64,000 nt of DNA from an uncultured Erwinia sp. (GCA_945290265.1 CALYQW010000010.1:30839-94838); one strand, 5' to 3'; shown: positions 23,049 through 33,922, counted from the stretch's first letter. Translations and numbers: made by a program. Notes: generated from the sequence alone by a model not told the origin.

Positions 23049-25427
23049 ATGCAAAGTAAAGCATCACGAATACTGATCCTGTTGACAGCAATTTTCGCCG
23101 CCCTCAGCGGCTTATATCTGTCAATTGGCGGTATCTTGCTGGCAAAACTGGGCGGTTCGCTCTACTACATCATCGCGGGTGTGGTTCTGCTGATCACCGC
23201 TTTCCTGCTGTTCCGTCGCCGCAGTTCGGCGTTACTGCTGTATGCGTTATTCCTGCTTGGCACCACTATCTGGTCTGTCTGGGAAGTGGGTACCGACTTC
23301 TGGGCGCTGACGCCGCGTCTGGACGTCACTTTCTTCCTCGGCCTGTGGCTGGTGCTGCCATTTACCTGGCGTGGCCTGAGAGGCAAAGGATCGTTCCCTC
23401 GCACTGCACTGAGCGTGGTGCTGGCGATAACCGTGGCGGTGCTTGCCTGGTCGGTATTTAACGATCCGCAGGAAATCAACGGGACGCTGAGTGCGGAACA
23501 GATCGCTCCGGCGGCTGACGATGGCATTCCGGCAGAAGACTGGCCGGCTTATGGTCGTACTCAGGGCGGAAACCGTTATTCCCCGCTGAAGCAGATCAAC
23601 GACCAGAACGTGACCGAGCTGCAGCAGGTATGGTCGTTCCAGTCTGGTGATGTGAAAAGAGCCAGCGATCCGGGTGAAATCACCAACGAAGCCACGCCAA
23701 TTAAAATTGGTGATGGCCTGTTCCTGTGCACCGCGCACCAGGAACTGGTGGCGCTGGATCCGGCAACCGGTAAGCAGAAGTGGCGCTTCGATCCGGAAAT
23801 GAAAACCAATCCCACCTTCCAGCACGTGACCTGTCGCGGCGTGTCTTACTACCAGACACCGGAAGCGGCGGCGGCCCCGGCTGATGTGAAATCTGCACAG
23901 TGTGCACGTCGTATTCTGTTACCGGTCAATGATGGCAGTCTGTATGCGCTGGATGCGGAAACCGGTGCGCGCTGTGCGGCATTTGGTGATAACGGTAAGC
24001 TGAATCTGCAGAGTAATCTGCCGTTTAACCGTGTTGGTGCATTTGAGCCTACTTCTCCGCCAATTATTACCAAAACCACCATTATCATGGCGGGAGCAGT
24101 AACCGATAACTATTCAATCCGTGAGCCGTCAGGCGTTATTCGTGGTTTTGATGTTAACAGCGGTAAACTGCTGTGGGCTTTCGATCCGGGTGCTAAAGAT
24201 CCGAATAGGGTGCCACAGGGTGAGCAGAAATATGTGGCTAACTCGCCGAACTCCTGGGCACCGGCTGCTTACGATGCCAAACTGGATCTGGTATATCTGC
24301 CAATCGGCGTCTCTACTCCGGATATTTTTGGTGGTCACCGTACCCCGGAAATGGAGCGTTTTGCTACTGGCTTGCTGGCACTGAATGCCACTACAGGTAA
24401 GCTGGGCTGGTTCTATCAGACGGTACACCACGATCTGTGGGATATGGACGTACCGGCGCAGCCAACGCTGGCGGATATCAATGACAAAGATGGTAACAAA
24501 GTACCGGTCATCTATGTGCCGACCAAAACCGGCGATATCTTCGTTCTGGATCGCCGTGACGGCAAGCCGGTTGTTCCGGCACCGGAAATGAAGGTGCCAC
24601 AGGGTCCGGTTAAAGGTGAACGTCTTTCGCCGACGCAGCCATACTCTGAGCTGAGCTACCGTCCGAAAGCGCATCTGGCCGGTAAAGATATGTGGGGTGC
24701 CACTATCTTTGATCAGCTGGTCTGTCGCGTTATGTTCCATCAGCTGCGTTATGAAGGTCCGTTCACACCGCCATCCGAGCAGGGCACCCTGGTTTTCCCG
24801 GGTAACCTGGGGATGTTTGAGTGGGGCGGGATCTCCGTCGATACCGATCGTCAGGTTGCGGTGACTAACCCAATGGCGCTGCCATTTGTCTCCCGTCTGA
24901 TCCCACGTGGTCCGGGTAATCCAATCGAGCCGGATGAGAACGATAAAGGCGGCACCGGTAGCGAATCCGGTATTCAGCCACAGTACGGCTTGCCTTACGG
25001 CGTAACGCTGAATCCGTTCCTGTCTCCGCTGGGTCTGCCGTGCAAACAGCCTTCATGGGGTTATATTTCTGCGATTGATTTGAAAACCAACGATATCGTG
25101 TGGAAGAAACGTATTGGTACCGTTCGCGACAGCGCCCCAGTGCCACTACCGTTTAAAATGGGTATGCCAATGCTGGGTGGCCCAATTTCTACCGCCGGCA
25201 ACGTGGTGTTTATTGCGGCGACTGCCGATAACTATCTGCGTGCCTATAACGTGTCTAACGGTAAGCTGTTGTGGCAGGCGCGTCTGCCAGCCGGTGGTCA
25301 GGCAACGCCAATGACGTATGAAGTTAATGGTAAGCAGTATGTGGTGATTGTGGCTGGTGGCCATGGTTCGTTCGGCACGAAGATGGGTGATTATGTGATT
25401 GCCTATGCGTTGCCGGACAGCAAGTAA
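23049..25427 (+). CDS. gcd: PQQ-dependent membrane glucose dehydrogenase
   Basis: Oxidises glucose to gluconolactone in the periplasm and passes electrons to ubiquinone; 792 residues from ATG 23049. Residues ~1-140 hold five membrane helices; the rest is the quinoprotein beta-propeller with the family blocks NDPQEINGTLSAEQI, DWPAYGRTQGGNRYSPLKQIN, FQHVTCRGVSYY, PTSPPIITKTTIIMAG, TVHHDLWDMDVPAQPTLAD and GGQATPMTYEVNGKQYVVIVAGGHGSFGTKMGDY (in parts). The earlier in-frame start at 23031 lacks a ribosome site. PQQ biosynthesis genes are not in the window, and the PQQ receptor next door is broken, so cofactor supply must come from own synthesis or another receptor. Confidence 0.97.
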   Translation: MQSKASRILILLTAIFAALSGLYLSIGGILLAKLGGSLYYIIAGVVLLITAFLLFRRRSSALLLYALFLLGTTIWSVWEVGTDFWALTPRLDVTFFLGLWLVLPFTWRGLRGKGSFPRTALSVVLAITVAVLAWSVFNDPQEINGTLSAEQIAPAADDGIPAEDWPAYGRTQGGNRYSPLKQINDQNVTELQQVWSFQSGDVKRASDPGEITNEATPIKIGDGLFLCTAHQELVALDPATGKQKWRFDPEMKTNPTFQHVTCRGVSYYQTPEAAAAPADVKSAQCARRILLPVNDGSLYALDAETGARCAAFGDNGKLNLQSNLPFNRVGAFEPTSPPIITKTTIIMAGAVTDNYSIREPSGVIRGFDVNSGKLLWAFDPGAKDPNRVPQGEQKYVANSPNSWAPAAYDAKLDLVYLPIGVSTPDIFGGHRTPEMERFATGLLALNATTGKLGWFYQTVHHDLWDMDVPAQPTLADINDKDGNKVPVIYVPTKTGDIFVLDRRDGKPVVPAPEMKVPQGPVKGERLSPTQPYSELSYRPKAHLAGKDMWGATIFDQLVCRVMFHQLRYEGPFTPPSEQGTLVFPGNLGMFEWGGISVDTDRQVAVTNPMALPFVSRLIPRGPGNPIEPDENDKGGTGSESGIQPQYGLPYGVTLNPFLSPLGLPCKQPSWGYISAIDLKTNDIVWKKRIGTVRDSAPVPLPFKMGMPMLGGPISTAGNVVFIAATADNYLRAYNVSNGKLLWQARLPAGGQATPMTYEVNGKQYVVIVAGGHGSFGTKMGDYVIAYALPDSK

Positions 25428-25476
25428 GTTTTGCCGGTGCTGAGGGCGGCCTTTGGGCTGCCTTCAGATTGGTGAT

Positions 25477-25508
25477 AAAAGCCTGCATCGTTGATGCGGG
25501 CTTTTTTT
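25477..25508 (+). terminator. Intrinsic terminator of gcd
   Basis: AAAAGCCTGCATC pairs with GATGCGGGCTTTT over a 3-base loop (one G-T pair), followed by a run of T to 25508. Confidence 0.9.
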
Positions 25509-25570
25509 GGTTTGATGTGTATGTGTTTTAAAGGCCAGGTAAACGGCCAGGGCAAGAGAAAAAGACAGGG

Positions 25571-26041
25571 TTATTGCCGGGCCAGCTGGCGTAAGGCGGC
25601 GATCTGACTCCGCCAGCGTGTCAGAGCTTCTTCTTCATTATGCAGAGTAAATGTCATTCCCCCGGTGACCGTGGCGTAAGGGGCGCGGTGGGCGATAACC
25701 TGGCAAACATGGGCGTTGAATACGCACAAATCCTGGCCACCCAGCGACCGCTGACGCAGATGAACCTGCGCCTGAACTTCAATCACTGCTCCGTCGTGTA
25801 TCAGCGCCAGGGTAGCTTTAGCATTATTTTGCAGATTAGTGCAGGTCGTGGAGCGCGGCCAGATAGCAAACAGCAGCAGCTGTGGCGTTACTGCGATTAT
25901 CTCACCGAAACTCAGTTGAGCGGCATAGGGCCAGCCATTTTCACCCACGCTGGACAGACGAATAGCCTGATGAAGGTACGCCTCCGGCAATGAGCCATCC
26001 AGCAGGATTTGTAGTTCATCCGGTAACTGGCTAAGGTTCAT
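25571..26041 (-). CDS. Pyridoxamine 5'-phosphate oxidase-fold (FMN-binding split-barrel) family protein
   Basis: A 156-residue cytosolic protein with the split-barrel flavin-binding pattern: SVGENGWPYAAQLSFGEI, LLLFAIWPRSTTCTNLQNNAKATLALI in parts, then a beta-rich C-terminal half. This layout suits small PNPOx-like FMN proteins that reduce or bind varied substrates. CAGGAG precedes the ATG with good spacing. It is a single gene convergent with gcd. No catalytic assignment is possible from sequence alone. Confidence 0.7.
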   Translation of the reverse strand: MNLSQLPDELQILLDGSLPEAYLHQAIRLSSVGENGWPYAAQLSFGEIIAVTPQLLLFAIWPRSTTCTNLQNNAKATLALIHDGAVIEVQAQVHLRQRSLGGQDLCVFNAHVCQVIAHRAPYATVTGGMTFTLHNEEEALTRWRSQIAALRQLARQ

Positions 26042-26428
26042 CGTAGTCTCCTGAAAATAAAACCATAATTTATTTTTTTAGCATAACGTGATTAATTTCA
26101 TCCTGAAAATCTGTGTAAATGAGAATTAACACAATTTTCTTTGTGCTGACGCAACAATTTTGCCTGGTTTTTTCTCAAAAAACGTTCTATTAAGCTTATC
26201 CTAAAGAATTTCATTTACGTTATATATATAGTGTTTTTGGTAATCTCTTATCGGACGCGAATGAACAAAGCGTTGTCCTGAGTGTCTGTCTAATCGGGTT
26301 ATTTTATCTGTCTGCTTACCATTGCAATACTTAGCAGGATCAGACTCCAGGTAATCTGTTTCGCTGAGTAAAGTACAGGTCTCAGAATAATTACATTCAC
26401 TGGTATGACTAACTCACAGGTTTTTTTT
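26042..26428 (+). other. Promoter region between the PNPOx-like gene and arnB
   Basis: A 387-base AT-rich divergent intergenic region. The PmrA-box-like element and a TATATA -10 box at 26189-26228 are the only recognisable signals; the implied arn leader is about 195 bases long and contains no obvious ORF with a ribosome site or riboswitch. Confidence 0.5.
26189..26228 (+). promoter_or_regulatory. PmrA-box-like promoter of the arn operon
   Basis: ATTAAG-CTTAT-CCTAAA (26189-26205) resembles the PmrA box YTTAAK-N5-YTTAAK (5/6 and 4/6 matches). The second half-site would serve as -35, with a 17-base spacer to TATATA at 26223-26228, the arrangement of PmrA-activated promoters. arn operons are known PmrA targets, which supports the call; the second half-site is imperfect. 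Confidence 0.5.
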
Positions 26429-27568
26429 ATGTCGGAGTTTTTGCCTTTTTCACGCCCATCAATGGGAAGTGATGAGCTGCGCGCAGTTGAAGACGTTCTG
26501 CGCTCTGGCTGGATCACGACCGGACCGAAAAATCAGCAGCTTGAACAGGCTTTTTGCCAGCTAACCGGTAATCGTCATGCGATTGCGGTCAGCTCCGCCA
26601 CTGCAGGGATGCATGTCACGTTAATGGCGTTGGGGATCGCGGCCGGGGACGAAGTGATTACGCCGTCGCTGACCTGGGTTTCCACGCTGAATATGATTTC
26701 ACTGCTGGGGGCTACCCCGGTCATGATTGATGTTGATCGTGATACCCTGATGGTTACCCCGGAGTTGATTGAAGCTGCGATTACCCCACGCACCAAAGCC
26801 ATTATCCCGGTACATTACGCCGGAGCACCAGCAGATATTGATGCCATTCACACGCTGGCAAAGCGTTATGGCATAGCGGTAATCGATGATGCCGCCCATG
26901 CCGCCGGTACCCGCTATCGTGGGCGTCACGTTGGCGCCAGCGGTACCGCCATCTTCTCCTTCCATGCCATCAAAAACGTCAGCTGCGCAGAGGGCGGACT
27001 GGTGGTGACTGACGACGACAGTCTGGCAGAACGTATTCGCACCCTGAAGTTCCACGGACTGGGCGTCGATGCGTTTGACCGTCAGACACACGGCCGAGCG
27101 CCTCAGGCCGAGGTGATTACCCCAGGCTATAAATATAATCTGGCGGACATTAATGCCGCGATTGCCCTGGTGCAACTGGAAAAAATGGAGCAGCACAACG
27201 CGCGTCGGGCAGAAATTGCTGCCCGCTATCTGGATGAGCTGGCGGATACGCCGTTTGCTCCACTCAGTTTTCCTCAATGGCCTCACCATCATGCCTGGCA
27301 TCTGTTTATTCTGCGTACCGACCCTGAGCGCTGTGGGCTGGATCGCGATGCGCTGATGCTGGCATTAAAAGAGCAGGGGATTGGCACCGGCCTGCATTTC
27401 CGGGCTGCACATACGCAAAAGTATTACCGCGAACGTTTTCCCGGGCTGTCGCTGCCTGCCACCGAATGGAATTCACAGCGTATTTGCTCGATTCCGCTAT
27501 TCCCCACCATGACAGACGACGACGCCGGACGGGTGATTGCCGCATTGCGTAATATAGCAGGGAAGTAA
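26429..27568 (+). CDS. arnB: UDP-4-amino-4-deoxy-L-arabinose aminotransferase ArnB
   Basis: PLP-dependent aminotransferase that converts UDP-Ara4-ketose to UDP-L-Ara4N for lipid A modification. 379 residues from ATG 26429, matching E. coli ArnB; the upstream in-frame ATG at 26405 adds residues not conserved. The PLP lysine is Lys182 ([14 protein letters not shown]), with [21 protein letters not shown] and [16 protein letters not shown] as family marks. First gene of arnBCADTEF, 1 base before arnC. Confidence 0.96.
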   Translation: MSEFLPFSRPSMGSDELRAVEDVLRSGWITTGPKNQQLEQAFCQLTGNRHAIAVSSATAGMHVTLMALGIAAGDEVITPSLTWVSTLNMISLLGATPVMIDVDRDTLMVTPELIEAAITPRTKAIIPVHYAGAPADIDAIHTLAKRYGIAVIDDAAHAAGTRYRGRHVGASGTAIFSFHAIKNVSCAEGGLVVTDDDSLAERIRTLKFHGLGVDAFDRQTHGRAPQAEVITPGYKYNLADINAAIALVQLEKMEQHNARRAEIAARYLDELADTPFAPLSFPQWPHHHAWHLFILRTDPERCGLDRDALMLALKEQGIGTGLHFRAAHTQKYYRERFPGLSLPATEWNSQRICSIPLFPTMTDDDAGRVIAALRNIAGK

Positions 27569-27569
27569 G

Positions 27570-28544
27570 ATGACAGACCCAACGATAAAAAAAGTCTCCG
27601 TTGTTATACCGGTCTATAACGAGCAGCAAAGCCTGCCGGAACTGCTGCGTCGTACCGATGCGGCCTGTGCTTCGCTGAATATGGACTACGAAATTTTACT
27701 GATAGATGACGGCAGTTCAGATGACAGTGCAGCAATGCTGACTGCCGCCGCAGAACAGCCTGGCAGTCATGTGGTTGCGGTATTACTTAACCGTAACTAC
27801 GGTCAGCATTCGGCGATAATGGCCGGTTTCAGTCATGTCAGCGGCGATTTAATTATCACCCTGGATGCCGACTTGCAGAATCCACCGGAAGAAATTCCGC
27901 GTCTGGTGGAAACGGCACTGCAGGGCTATGACGTGGTAGGTACCGTGCGTCAGAATCGCCAGGACAGCTGGTTCCGTAAACGCGCCTCAAAAATTATCAA
28001 TATGATGATTAAGCGCACCACCGGTAAAGAGATGGGGGATTATGGCTGCATGCTGCGTGCCTACCGGCGGCCAATTATTGAAGCGATGCTGAACTGCCAT
28101 GAGCGCAGTACCTTTATTCCTGTCCTGGCAAATACCTTTGCTCGTCGGACGATTGAAATCCCGGTCCTGCACGCGGAACGTGAATTCGGCGATTCAAAAT
28201 ACAGTCTGATGCGGCTGATCAATTTGATGTATGACCTGATTACCTGCCTGACTACCACCCCGCTGCGTCTGTTGAGCGTGTTCGGTAGCGTGGTGGCCGT
28301 CGCCGGTTTTTTACTGGCGCTGCTGCTGGTGATATTACGCCTGTTTCTGGGGCCGGCATGGTCGGCAAACGGCGTATTTATGCTGTTTGCCGTGTTGTTT
28401 ATCTTTATTGGTGCACAGTTTATTGGCATGGGACTGTTAGGGGAGTACATCGGTCGAATTTACCATGATGTACGCGCCCGTCCTCGCTATTTTATCCAAC
28501 GCGTTGTCAATGGCAGCGCTGAGTCAAATCAGGGAAAAGAATGA
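27570..28544 (+). CDS. arnC: Undecaprenyl-phosphate Ara4FN transferase ArnC
   Basis: GT2 glycosyltransferase that loads Ara4-formyl-N onto undecaprenyl phosphate at the cytosolic face of the inner membrane; 324 residues. The N-terminal GT-A domain shows [15 protein letters not shown], the [15 protein letters not shown] Asp motif, and [15 protein letters not shown]. Two C-terminal membrane helices (residues ~235-257 and ~270-292) anchor it. It overlaps the arnA start region by ATGATG, indicating coupling. Confidence 0.96.
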   Translation: MTDPTIKKVSVVIPVYNEQQSLPELLRRTDAACASLNMDYEILLIDDGSSDDSAAMLTAAAEQPGSHVVAVLLNRNYGQHSAIMAGFSHVSGDLIITLDADLQNPPEEIPRLVETALQGYDVVGTVRQNRQDSWFRKRASKIINMMIKRTTGKEMGDYGCMLRAYRRPIIEAMLNCHERSTFIPVLANTFARRTIEIPVLHAEREFGDSKYSLMRLINLMYDLITCLTTTPLRLLSVFGSVVAVAGFLLALLLVILRLFLGPAWSANGVFMLFAVLFIFIGAQFIGMGLLGEYIGRIYHDVRARPRYFIQRVVNGSAESNQGKE

Positions 28545-30526
28545 TGAAAGCTGTTGTATTTGCCTATCACGATATTGGATGTACCGGGATCCGTGCGCTG
28601 CATCAGGCCGGTTACGAAATTACTGCTATTTTCACCCATGCCGATAACGCTGCCGAAAACCAGTTTTATGGCTCAGTGGCCCGAACGGCTGCTGAGCTGG
28701 GCGTTGCGGTCTATGCGCCGGAAGAGGTGAACCATCCACTGTGGGTCGATCGTATTAAAGCGATGTCCCCGGATATCATCTTCTCTTTCCATTATCGCCA
28801 TATGCTGTGCGATGACATTATTCAGTGTGCGCCCAAAGGGGCATTTAACCTGCATGCCTCACTGCTGCCGCGCTATCGCGGACGTGCGCCATTAAACTGG
28901 GTGCTGGTCAACGGTGAGGAAGAAACCGGCGTTACCCTGCACCGCATGGTTAAACGCGCCGATGCCGGGGCAATTATTGCCCAGAATCGCGTGGCCATTG
29001 CGTCGGATGATAATGCGCTGACCCTGCATCACAAGCAGAACGCCAGTGCGCAGCAACTGCTGAATGCCTCTCTGCCGCAGCTCCTGAACGGCAGTTTCAC
29101 TGAACGCGAACAGGACGAAAGTCAGGCCAGCTATGTGGGCCGCCGGACGCCGGAAGACGGACGTATCGACTGGCATCAGCCGGCAGAAAAAATCCATAAC
29201 CTGGTGCGCGCGGTTACCGACCCCTGGCCGGGAGCCTTCAGCTATGTGGGTGGCAGCAAGTTTATTATCTGGCAGTCGGCACCGCGGCAAGATCTTACGG
29301 CGGCAAGGCCTGGCACCGTGCTTTCAGTCTCCCCACTGGTGGTTGCCTGCGGTCAGGGCGCGCTGGAAATTGTGACGGGGCAGAGCGACAACGGCATTTA
29401 TATGCAGGGTGCACAGCTGGCTCAGACGCTGGGACTGGTCAGCGGGGCCATCCTGCATAATCAGCCATCGGCAGCGATTAAGCGCCGTACCAGGGTACTG
29501 ATCCTGGGGGTTAACGGATTTATCGGTAATCACCTTACCGAACGCTTGCTGCAGGATGACGATTTTGAAGTCTATGGCCTCGATATTGGCTCTGATGCCA
29601 TCAGTCGCTTTATTGGCCATTCCCGCTTCCATTTTGTTGAAGGGGACATCAGCATCCATTCCGAATGGATTGAGTACCATATTAAGAAATGTGATGTGGT
29701 GCTGCCGCTGGTAGCGATTGCAACGCCGATTGAATACACCCGCAATCCGCTTAGGGTGTTTGAGCTGGACTTCGAAGAAAACCTGAAAATTATCCGTGAC
29801 TGTGTGAAATACGATAAACGGATTATCTTCCCGTCCACCTCCGAAGTTTATGGTATGTGTACCGATGGCAGCTTCGATGAAGATCACTCCAATCTGGTGG
29901 TAGGACCGATCAATAAACAGCGCTGGATCTATTCGGTTTCTAAACAGCTGCTGGATCGGGTGATCTGGGCCTACGGTGAAAAAGAAGGACTGCGTTTTAC
30001 CCTGTTCCGGCCATTTAACTGGATGGGACCGCGTCTGGATAACCTGAATGCGGCGCGCATTGGCAGCTCGCGCGCCATTACTCAGCTGATCCTCAATCTG
30101 GTAGAAGGTTCACCGATTAAGCTGATTGATGGCGGCAGCCAGAAGCGCTGCTTTACCGATATCAGTGACGGGATTGAAGCCCTGTTCCTGATTGTGCAAA
30201 ACAAACAGCAGAACTGTGATGGTCAGATTATCAATATCGGTAATCCGGACAACGAAGCGAGTATTCGCCAGCTGGCTGAGCAGCTGCTGGAAAGCTTTGA
30301 AAAACACCCACTGCGCGATAGATTTCCGCCGTTCGCCGGTTTCCGTGAAGTAGAAAGCAGCAGCTATTACGGCAAAGGTTATCAGGACGTTGAGCACCGT
30401 AAGCCTTCGGTGCGTAATGCTAAGCGCCTGCTGGACTGGCAGCCGAAAGTGGCGATGAATTATACCATCGACAGCACGCTCGATTTCTTCCTGCGTACCG
30501 TCGAGCTGAAGGACAACGCGCAATGA
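28544..30526 (+). CDS. arnA: Bifunctional UDP-L-Ara4N formyltransferase / UDP-GlcA C4-decarboxylase ArnA
   Basis: Two-enzyme protein of 660 residues, the E. coli length when started at 28544 (28541 is also possible). The N-terminal half is a formyltransferase with the catalytic [18 protein letters not shown] segment around residue 104. The C-terminal half (from ~316) is an NAD-dependent decarboxylating dehydrogenase with [20 protein letters not shown], the FPSTSEVYG and [12 protein letters not shown] blocks holding its catalytic Ser/Thr-Tyr-Lys set. It makes UDP-Ara4-ketose for ArnB and formylates UDP-Ara4N. Four-base overlap with arnD. Confidence 0.97.
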   Translation: MKAVVFAYHDIGCTGIRALHQAGYEITAIFTHADNAAENQFYGSVARTAAELGVAVYAPEEVNHPLWVDRIKAMSPDIIFSFHYRHMLCDDIIQCAPKGAFNLHASLLPRYRGRAPLNWVLVNGEEETGVTLHRMVKRADAGAIIAQNRVAIASDDNALTLHHKQNASAQQLLNASLPQLLNGSFTEREQDESQASYVGRRTPEDGRIDWHQPAEKIHNLVRAVTDPWPGAFSYVGGSKFIIWQSAPRQDLTAARPGTVLSVSPLVVACGQGALEIVTGQSDNGIYMQGAQLAQTLGLVSGAILHNQPSAAIKRRTRVLILGVNGFIGNHLTERLLQDDDFEVYGLDIGSDAISRFIGHSRFHFVEGDISIHSEWIEYHIKKCDVVLPLVAIATPIEYTRNPLRVFELDFEENLKIIRDCVKYDKRIIFPSTSEVYGMCTDGSFDEDHSNLVVGPINKQRWIYSVSKQLLDRVIWAYGEKEGLRFTLFRPFNWMGPRLDNLNAARIGSSRAITQLILNLVEGSPIKLIDGGSQKRCFTDISDGIEALFLIVQNKQQNCDGQIINIGNPDNEASIRQLAEQLLESFEKHPLRDRFPPFAGFREVESSSYYGKGYQDVEHRKPSVRNAKRLLDWQPKVAMNYTIDSTLDFFLRTVELKDNAQ

Positions 30527-31416
30527 TCAATGTAGGTCTGCGCGTGGATGTGGATACCTGGCGCGGCACGCGCGATGGCGTGCCGCAACTTTTATCCATT
30601 CTGGAACAGCACCAGACCCGCGCCAGCTTTTTCTTCAGCGTGGGGCCGGACAACATGGGCCGTCATTTATGGCGGCTGTTAAAACCGCGTTTTCTGTGGA
30701 AGATGTTGCGCTCGCGCGCAGCATCACTGTACGGCTGGGACATTCTGCTGGCCGGCACCGCCTGGCCGGGCAGACTGATTGGCCGTGGGCACGCCGCGCT
30801 TATCCGCGACTGTGCCAGGCAGCATGAGGTTGGGATGCATGCCTGGGATCATTTTGCCTGGCAAACCTGGGCAGGAGTCTGGCCTGCGGCACGACTGACG
30901 GAAGATATCCGGCGCGGGGTTGAGGCGTTAACGCAGATCACCGGTCAGCCGGTTACCTGCTGCGCAGCGGCGGGCTGGCGTGCGGATGGCCGGGTGCTGG
31001 CGGCCAGAGAGCCATTTAACTTTCACTACAACAGCGACTGCCGTGGCAGCGGGCCTTTTCGTCCGCAGTTGCCTGATGGCCAGCAGGGTACAGTGCAAAT
31101 TCCGGTGACCTTGCCTACCTGGGATGAAGTGGCTGGCGGCGATATTACTCGTGACAATTACAATCGCTACATCCTCGATCAAATCCATCAGCAGGCCTCG
31201 GGTAGCCCGGTCTACACCATTCATGCTGAAGTAGAGGGGATAGTGATGAGTGGAATGTTTGCTCAACTGCTGGAGCTGGCTCACCAGGAAGGGATCCGTT
31301 TTTGTCCGTTAAGCGAACTGTTACCTGTTGACCCGACCAGCCTGCCTGCAGGGAAAGTGGTACGGGGCCAGATATCCGGACGTGAAGACTGGCTGGGATG
31401 CCAACAACCATTATAA
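30523..31416 (+). CDS. arnD: Undecaprenyl-phosphate Ara4FN deformylase ArnD
   Basis: Polysaccharide-deacetylase-fold enzyme, 297 residues, that removes the formyl group from the undecaprenyl-linked sugar before flipping. It shows the NodB-like opening [19 protein letters not shown] with its metal-binding Asp pair and the [14 protein letters not shown] segment with metal His residues. It overlaps arnA by four bases (ATGA) and precedes arnT by 15. Confidence 0.96.
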   Translation: MINVGLRVDVDTWRGTRDGVPQLLSILEQHQTRASFFFSVGPDNMGRHLWRLLKPRFLWKMLRSRAASLYGWDILLAGTAWPGRLIGRGHAALIRDCARQHEVGMHAWDHFAWQTWAGVWPAARLTEDIRRGVEALTQITGQPVTCCAAAGWRADGRVLAAREPFNFHYNSDCRGSGPFRPQLPDGQQGTVQIPVTLPTWDEVAGGDITRDNYNRYILDQIHQQASGSPVYTIHAEVEGIVMSGMFAQLLELAHQEGIRFCPLSELLPVDPTSLPAGKVVRGQISGREDWLGCQQPL

Positions 31417-31431
31417 CCAGAGTGATTTCGG

Positions 31432-33096
31432 ATGAAGATCAGTCATTATACGTTACTCCTGATACTGTTTTACGCCCTGTATTATCTGCTCCCCATTGAG
31501 TTTCGCGCCTTGTGGCAGCCGGATGAACTGCGTTATGCCGAGATTAGCCGCGAAATGCTGCACAGCAGAAATTGGGTAGTGCCCCATTTCCTTGAACTAC
31601 GCTATTTTGAAAAACCGATAGCCGGATACTGGATCAACAGTCTCAGTCAGCTGATATTTGGCGGCAATAACTTCGCGGTGCGCTTTGGCGCGGTATTTTC
31701 TACTACCCTGAGCGCGCTAATGGTTTACTGGCTGGCGCTGCGTCTGTGGCAACAGCGGCGTACCGCGCTTATCTCAGCGGTGATTTTTCTCACCTGTTTT
31801 CTGGTCTATGGCGTAGGAACCTACGCGGTGCTCGATCCGATGATCACCTTGTGGCTGGTGGCCGCTATGTGCAGCTTTTGGCTGGTGGCAGAAGAGGGCA
31901 GCGCCACACGGCAGAAACTGTGGGGCTGGGTTCTGCTGGGGCTGGCCTGCGGTATGGGCTTTATGACCAAAGGATTCCTCGCGCTGGCGGTGCCGGCGGT
32001 GGCAATTGTGCCCTGGATGCTGTGGCAGCGGCGGTTACGGGAATTACTGCTGTATGGCCCGTTGGCGATGATTTGTGCGGCGCTGATCTCTGCCCCCTGG
32101 GCGATCGCTATTGCGCGCCAGGAAGGGGATTTCTGGCACTATTTCTTCTGGGTTGAGCATATTCAACGCTTTGCCAGCAGCGACGCGCAACATAAAGCGC
32201 CGTTCTGGTACTACCTGCCAGTGCTGCTACTGGGTTCGCTTCCCTGGCTGGGGCTGTTTCCTGGCGCGCTGCGGGCCGCCTGGCAGCGGCGGGCATCCAG
32301 TCCGGCTGGCATGTACCTGCTGTGCTGGGTGGTGATGCCGCTTCTGTTCTTCAGTCTGGCCAAAGGTAAGCTGTTGACCTATATCCTGCCCTGTTTTGCC
32401 CCGCTGGCATTGCTGATGGCGTATTCCGCGCAGTATTTGGTGAGTGGATCGCGGCGGCCATTTAAGGTCAACGCGCTGATTAATATTGTTTTTGGGGGCT
32501 TGGCCTGTCTGGCGCTGTTGCTGGTACTGGCTCCCTGGGGGCCGATGCGTCACCCGCTGTTTACTGCCGGTGAGGGGCATAAAGCATTACTGGGTGCAGC
32601 GGCTTTTGCTGTCTGGGGACTGTTTGGCATACTGGCGCTGTGTCGCGGGGCAAAATGGTGGTTGCTGTCGGCACTCTGCCCGCTCGGTTTGGCGCTGGCC
32701 ATAGCCTGGACCATACCTGACAAGGTGATTAACTCCAAGCAACCGCAGGAATTTATTCAGGCCGCTAACCCGTTACTTAACCAGAGCAAGGTGATCCTGA
32801 GTAACCATCCCGGGCTGGCGTCTGCCCTTGCCTGGGAGTTAAAGCGCAGTGATATTTTGCTTTATGATCAAGGCGGTGAGCTTGACTACGGGTTGAGCTA
32901 TGCGGATGGGCGCGATCATCTGATTAAAGCGGATGATTTCCCGCTCTGGCTGGCCGCGCAGCGGCGCAGCGGCAGCGTGGCGCTGGTGCTGAAATTGGGC
33001 AGCCACGATGATGGCCCGGATGCCAGCCTGCCACAACCCGATCGCCATTTTCAGCGGGGCAGGATGCTGGTCTGGTATTACGCGCAGCGTCCATGA
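31432..33096 (+). CDS. arnT: Lipid A L-Ara4N transferase ArnT
   Basis: Inner-membrane GT-C glycosyltransferase, 554 residues, that moves L-Ara4N from undecaprenyl phosphate to lipid A phosphates on the periplasmic side; this lowers negative charge and gives polymyxin resistance. About 12 membrane helices fill residues ~5-430. The first periplasmic loop holds WQPDELRYAEISREML with the conserved acidic residues and YFEKPIAGYWINSLSQ. A soluble periplasmic domain ends the protein. Overlaps arnE by 4 bases. Confidence 0.97.
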   Translation: MKISHYTLLLILFYALYYLLPIEFRALWQPDELRYAEISREMLHSRNWVVPHFLELRYFEKPIAGYWINSLSQLIFGGNNFAVRFGAVFSTTLSALMVYWLALRLWQQRRTALISAVIFLTCFLVYGVGTYAVLDPMITLWLVAAMCSFWLVAEEGSATRQKLWGWVLLGLACGMGFMTKGFLALAVPAVAIVPWMLWQRRLRELLLYGPLAMICAALISAPWAIAIARQEGDFWHYFFWVEHIQRFASSDAQHKAPFWYYLPVLLLGSLPWLGLFPGALRAAWQRRASSPAGMYLLCWVVMPLLFFSLAKGKLLTYILPCFAPLALLMAYSAQYLVSGSRRPFKVNALINIVFGGLACLALLLVLAPWGPMRHPLFTAGEGHKALLGAAAFAVWGLFGILALCRGAKWWLLSALCPLGLALAIAWTIPDKVINSKQPQEFIQAANPLLNQSKVILSNHPGLASALAWELKRSDILLYDQGGELDYGLSYADGRDHLIKADDFPLWLAAQRRSGSVALVLKLGSHDDGPDASLPQPDRHFQRGRMLVWYYAQRP

Positions 33097-33425
33097 ATAT
33101 CCTGCTGATTTTGATATCCAGCTTGCTCAGCTGTGGTGGGCAATTGTGTCAGAAGCAGGCCACGCTGATCGCAATCCGTGGACAACGGGCACCTATGCTG
33201 GCCTGGCTGGGGCTGAGCGTGCTGTTACTGCTGCTGGCAATGGCAGTCTGGCTGCGGGTGTTGCAGGTCGTGCCGGTGGGGGTTGCCTACCCAATGCTCA
33301 GTCTGAACTTTATTTTTGTCACCCTTACAGCGCGCTGGATCTGGCATGAAAGGGTTTCAGTACGCCATGCCATTGGGGTGGTGTTGGTGGTTGCTGGCGT
33401 GGTGGTGATGGGGAGCTATACCTGA
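33093..33425 (+). CDS. arnE: Ara4N-undecaprenyl phosphate flippase subunit ArnE
   Basis: Small SMR/EamA-type membrane protein, 110 residues with four predicted helices; it works with ArnF to flip undecaprenyl-P-Ara4N to the periplasm. The SCGGQLCQKQA N-terminal and PVGVAYPMLSLNFIFVT motifs are typical. One base (TGATG) overlaps arnF. Confidence 0.94.
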   Translation: MNILLILISSLLSCGGQLCQKQATLIAIRGQRAPMLAWLGLSVLLLLLAMAVWLRVLQVVPVGVAYPMLSLNFIFVTLTARWIWHERVSVRHAIGVVLVVAGVVVMGSYT

Positions 33426-33814
33426 TGGCCTGGATTTTTGCCCTTGCCAGCGTTCTGCTGGTCAGTGCCGCGCAGCTACTGATGAAATGGTCAATGGTGC
33501 AACTCCCGTTGCTCACGCAGCTAACGGTGTTTCTGCGCGCCTTATGGCCGCTGTCACCCGCAGCGCTGGCGCTGGCTGCAGGGATACTGGCTTATGCAAT
33601 GTCTATGTTGTGCTGGCTGCTGGCGCTGCGACGGATGCCGCTCAGCCGGGCCTATCCGCTACTCAGCCTGAGTTATCTGCTGGTCTGGGGTGGTGCGCTG
33701 TGGCTGCCGGTTTTTGATGAAGTGTTTATGCCGGGAAAACTGGCCGGTGGTGCGCTGATTCTGGCAGGGCTCGTGCTAATCTGCTGGCCGGACAAACGGT
33801 GCCTGACTCATTAG
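33425..33814 (+). CDS. arnF: Ara4N-undecaprenyl phosphate flippase subunit ArnF
   Basis: Partner of ArnE, 129 residues, four helices, with SAAQLLMKWSMVQLP at the N-terminus and RMPLSRAYPLLSLSYLLVWGGALW as the paralogous core motif. Last gene of arnBCADTEF. Start is fixed by the one-base overlap with arnE. Confidence 0.94.
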   Translation: MAWIFALASVLLVSAAQLLMKWSMVQLPLLTQLTVFLRALWPLSPAALALAAGILAYAMSMLCWLLALRRMPLSRAYPLLSLSYLLVWGGALWLPVFDEVFMPGKLAGGALILAGLVLICWPDKRCLTH

Positions 33815-33864
33815 GCTATTTTTTTCGTCATTTTGGCTCTTGTTTTTAAAAAAACAAGCCCCAA

Positions 33865-33891
33865 AAGCCCGCATATCAGCCATGCGGGCTT
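33865..33891. terminator. Hairpin between arnF and the convergent porin gene
   Basis: AAGCCCGCAT and ATGCGGGCTT form a perfect 10-bp stem over a 7-base loop. On the minus strand it is followed by TTTT, making it mainly the porin terminator; on the plus strand the T-run is short. Confidence 0.8.
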
Positions 33892-33922
33892 CACCATCAT
33901 TCCACCGCTCTCGGGCAAATTA

